Source: Micractinium sp. NFX-FRZ (lineage: Eukaryota > Chlorophyta > Trebouxiophyceae > Chlorellales > Chlorellaceae). From it: a stretch of DNA of 58,541 bases. Shown here piece by piece: positions 58,314 to 58,541 of the stretch. Within the stretch, counting starts at the first letter, position 1. Each line of letters starts with the position of its first letter. Both the position numbers and the translations under genes were made by a program. The DNA lies in assembly GCA_029339195.1 (NCBI GenBank), contig JAPTJF010000399.1, positions 1 to 58,541 of the forward strand, written 5' to 3'. The notes below the pieces were generated by a model. It was not told the DNA's origin. It saw nothing but the letters and a program-made list of their open reading frames with translations, and made no database searches.

Positions 58314-58541
58314 CTTGCTGTCAGTGTGGAGATGGTGCTAAGAGCTCTTCAGTATTAAATTCCGATCAATGCAAGTGTCCATAACGCATACAAGTGCCAC
58401 AATGCTTCCAGCTACCAGTGCCGCTGACATGGCAGCCCAGCATGCCTCGCAGGAACGTTCAAGCTATATATATGTGCTGGGCTGTGAGACAGGCCCACAA
58501 CCGAGCGGGCGGATAGGCAGGGGAAGTGAGGGATGGGGGCG
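58314..58541. promoter_or_regulatory. Upstream region of Gemin2, with TATATATA element
   Basis: The first part is the Gemin2 5' region. TATATATA at about 58465-58472 could be the TATA box of a plus-strand gene beginning outside the window. No coding sequence is visible. Confidence 0.35.

Noticed and set aside
1..58541. Transposons, viral genes or introner elements
   Set aside because: No transposase, reverse transcriptase or integrase motifs and no terminal repeats. The intronic repeats are copies of local exon or intron sequence, not a shared mobile element.

Overview
The window is nuclear DNA from a green alga, most likely a Chlorella-like trebouxiophyte. The reasons are high GC, short and very frequent introns, TGTAA motifs downstream of several stop codons, CAG/GCA/AGC-rich low-complexity coding stretches, and chloroplast genes such as STAY-GREEN, a phytyl ester synthase-like acyltransferase and a CRT-like plastid transporter. 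All multi-exon models were built by hand from splice consensus, reading phase and protein family similarity. Twelve complete models close in frame with no internal stop; they contain about 105 introns.

Layout, left to right. 1-250 (-): 5' end of an unrecognised gene. 2279-8576 (-) and 9875-15525 (-): two tandem, diverged pectin-lyase-fold (beta-helix) secreted proteins. 16301-18341 (+): STAY-GREEN (Mg-dechelatase). 19097-24237 (-): TMEM184/LAZ1 (DUF300, OST-alpha-like) membrane protein. 24436-28432 (+): SGNH/GDSL hydrolase. 28850-31923 (+): metallo-beta-lactamase-fold protein lacking its metal motif. 32341-35808 (+): CRT-like plastid transporter. 36136-42211 (-): 14-exon PPR protein. 42415-44267 (+): Tim17/22/23-like protein. 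45542-46880 (-): unknown single-TM protein. 47522-55214 (+): phytyl ester synthase-like (alpha/beta hydrolase plus acyltransferase). 56178-58313 (-): Gemin2.

Functional threads: STAY-GREEN starts chlorophyll breakdown, and PES-type enzymes store the phytol and fatty acids released from it, so two ends of chlorophyll turnover lie about 29 kb apart. The two pectin-lyase-fold proteins and the SGNH hydrolase look like wall or secretory-pathway carbohydrate proteins. The PPR and Tim17-like genes are divergent neighbours and both look organellar. Eukaryotic linkage alone does not prove joint function.

The most unusual property is architectural. At least nine introns contain a tandem, degenerate copy of part of the adjacent exon together with its splice site. 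Most copies are disabled by stops or frame, but one in the PES gene is still in frame and could be spliced as a 42-nt exon. Six introns use GC-AG boundaries, all with a GCAAG donor. Several introns carry GTGCT pentamer arrays that start at the donor. Together these suggest that small tandem duplications across exon-intron boundaries are a frequent source of new splice sites in this genome.
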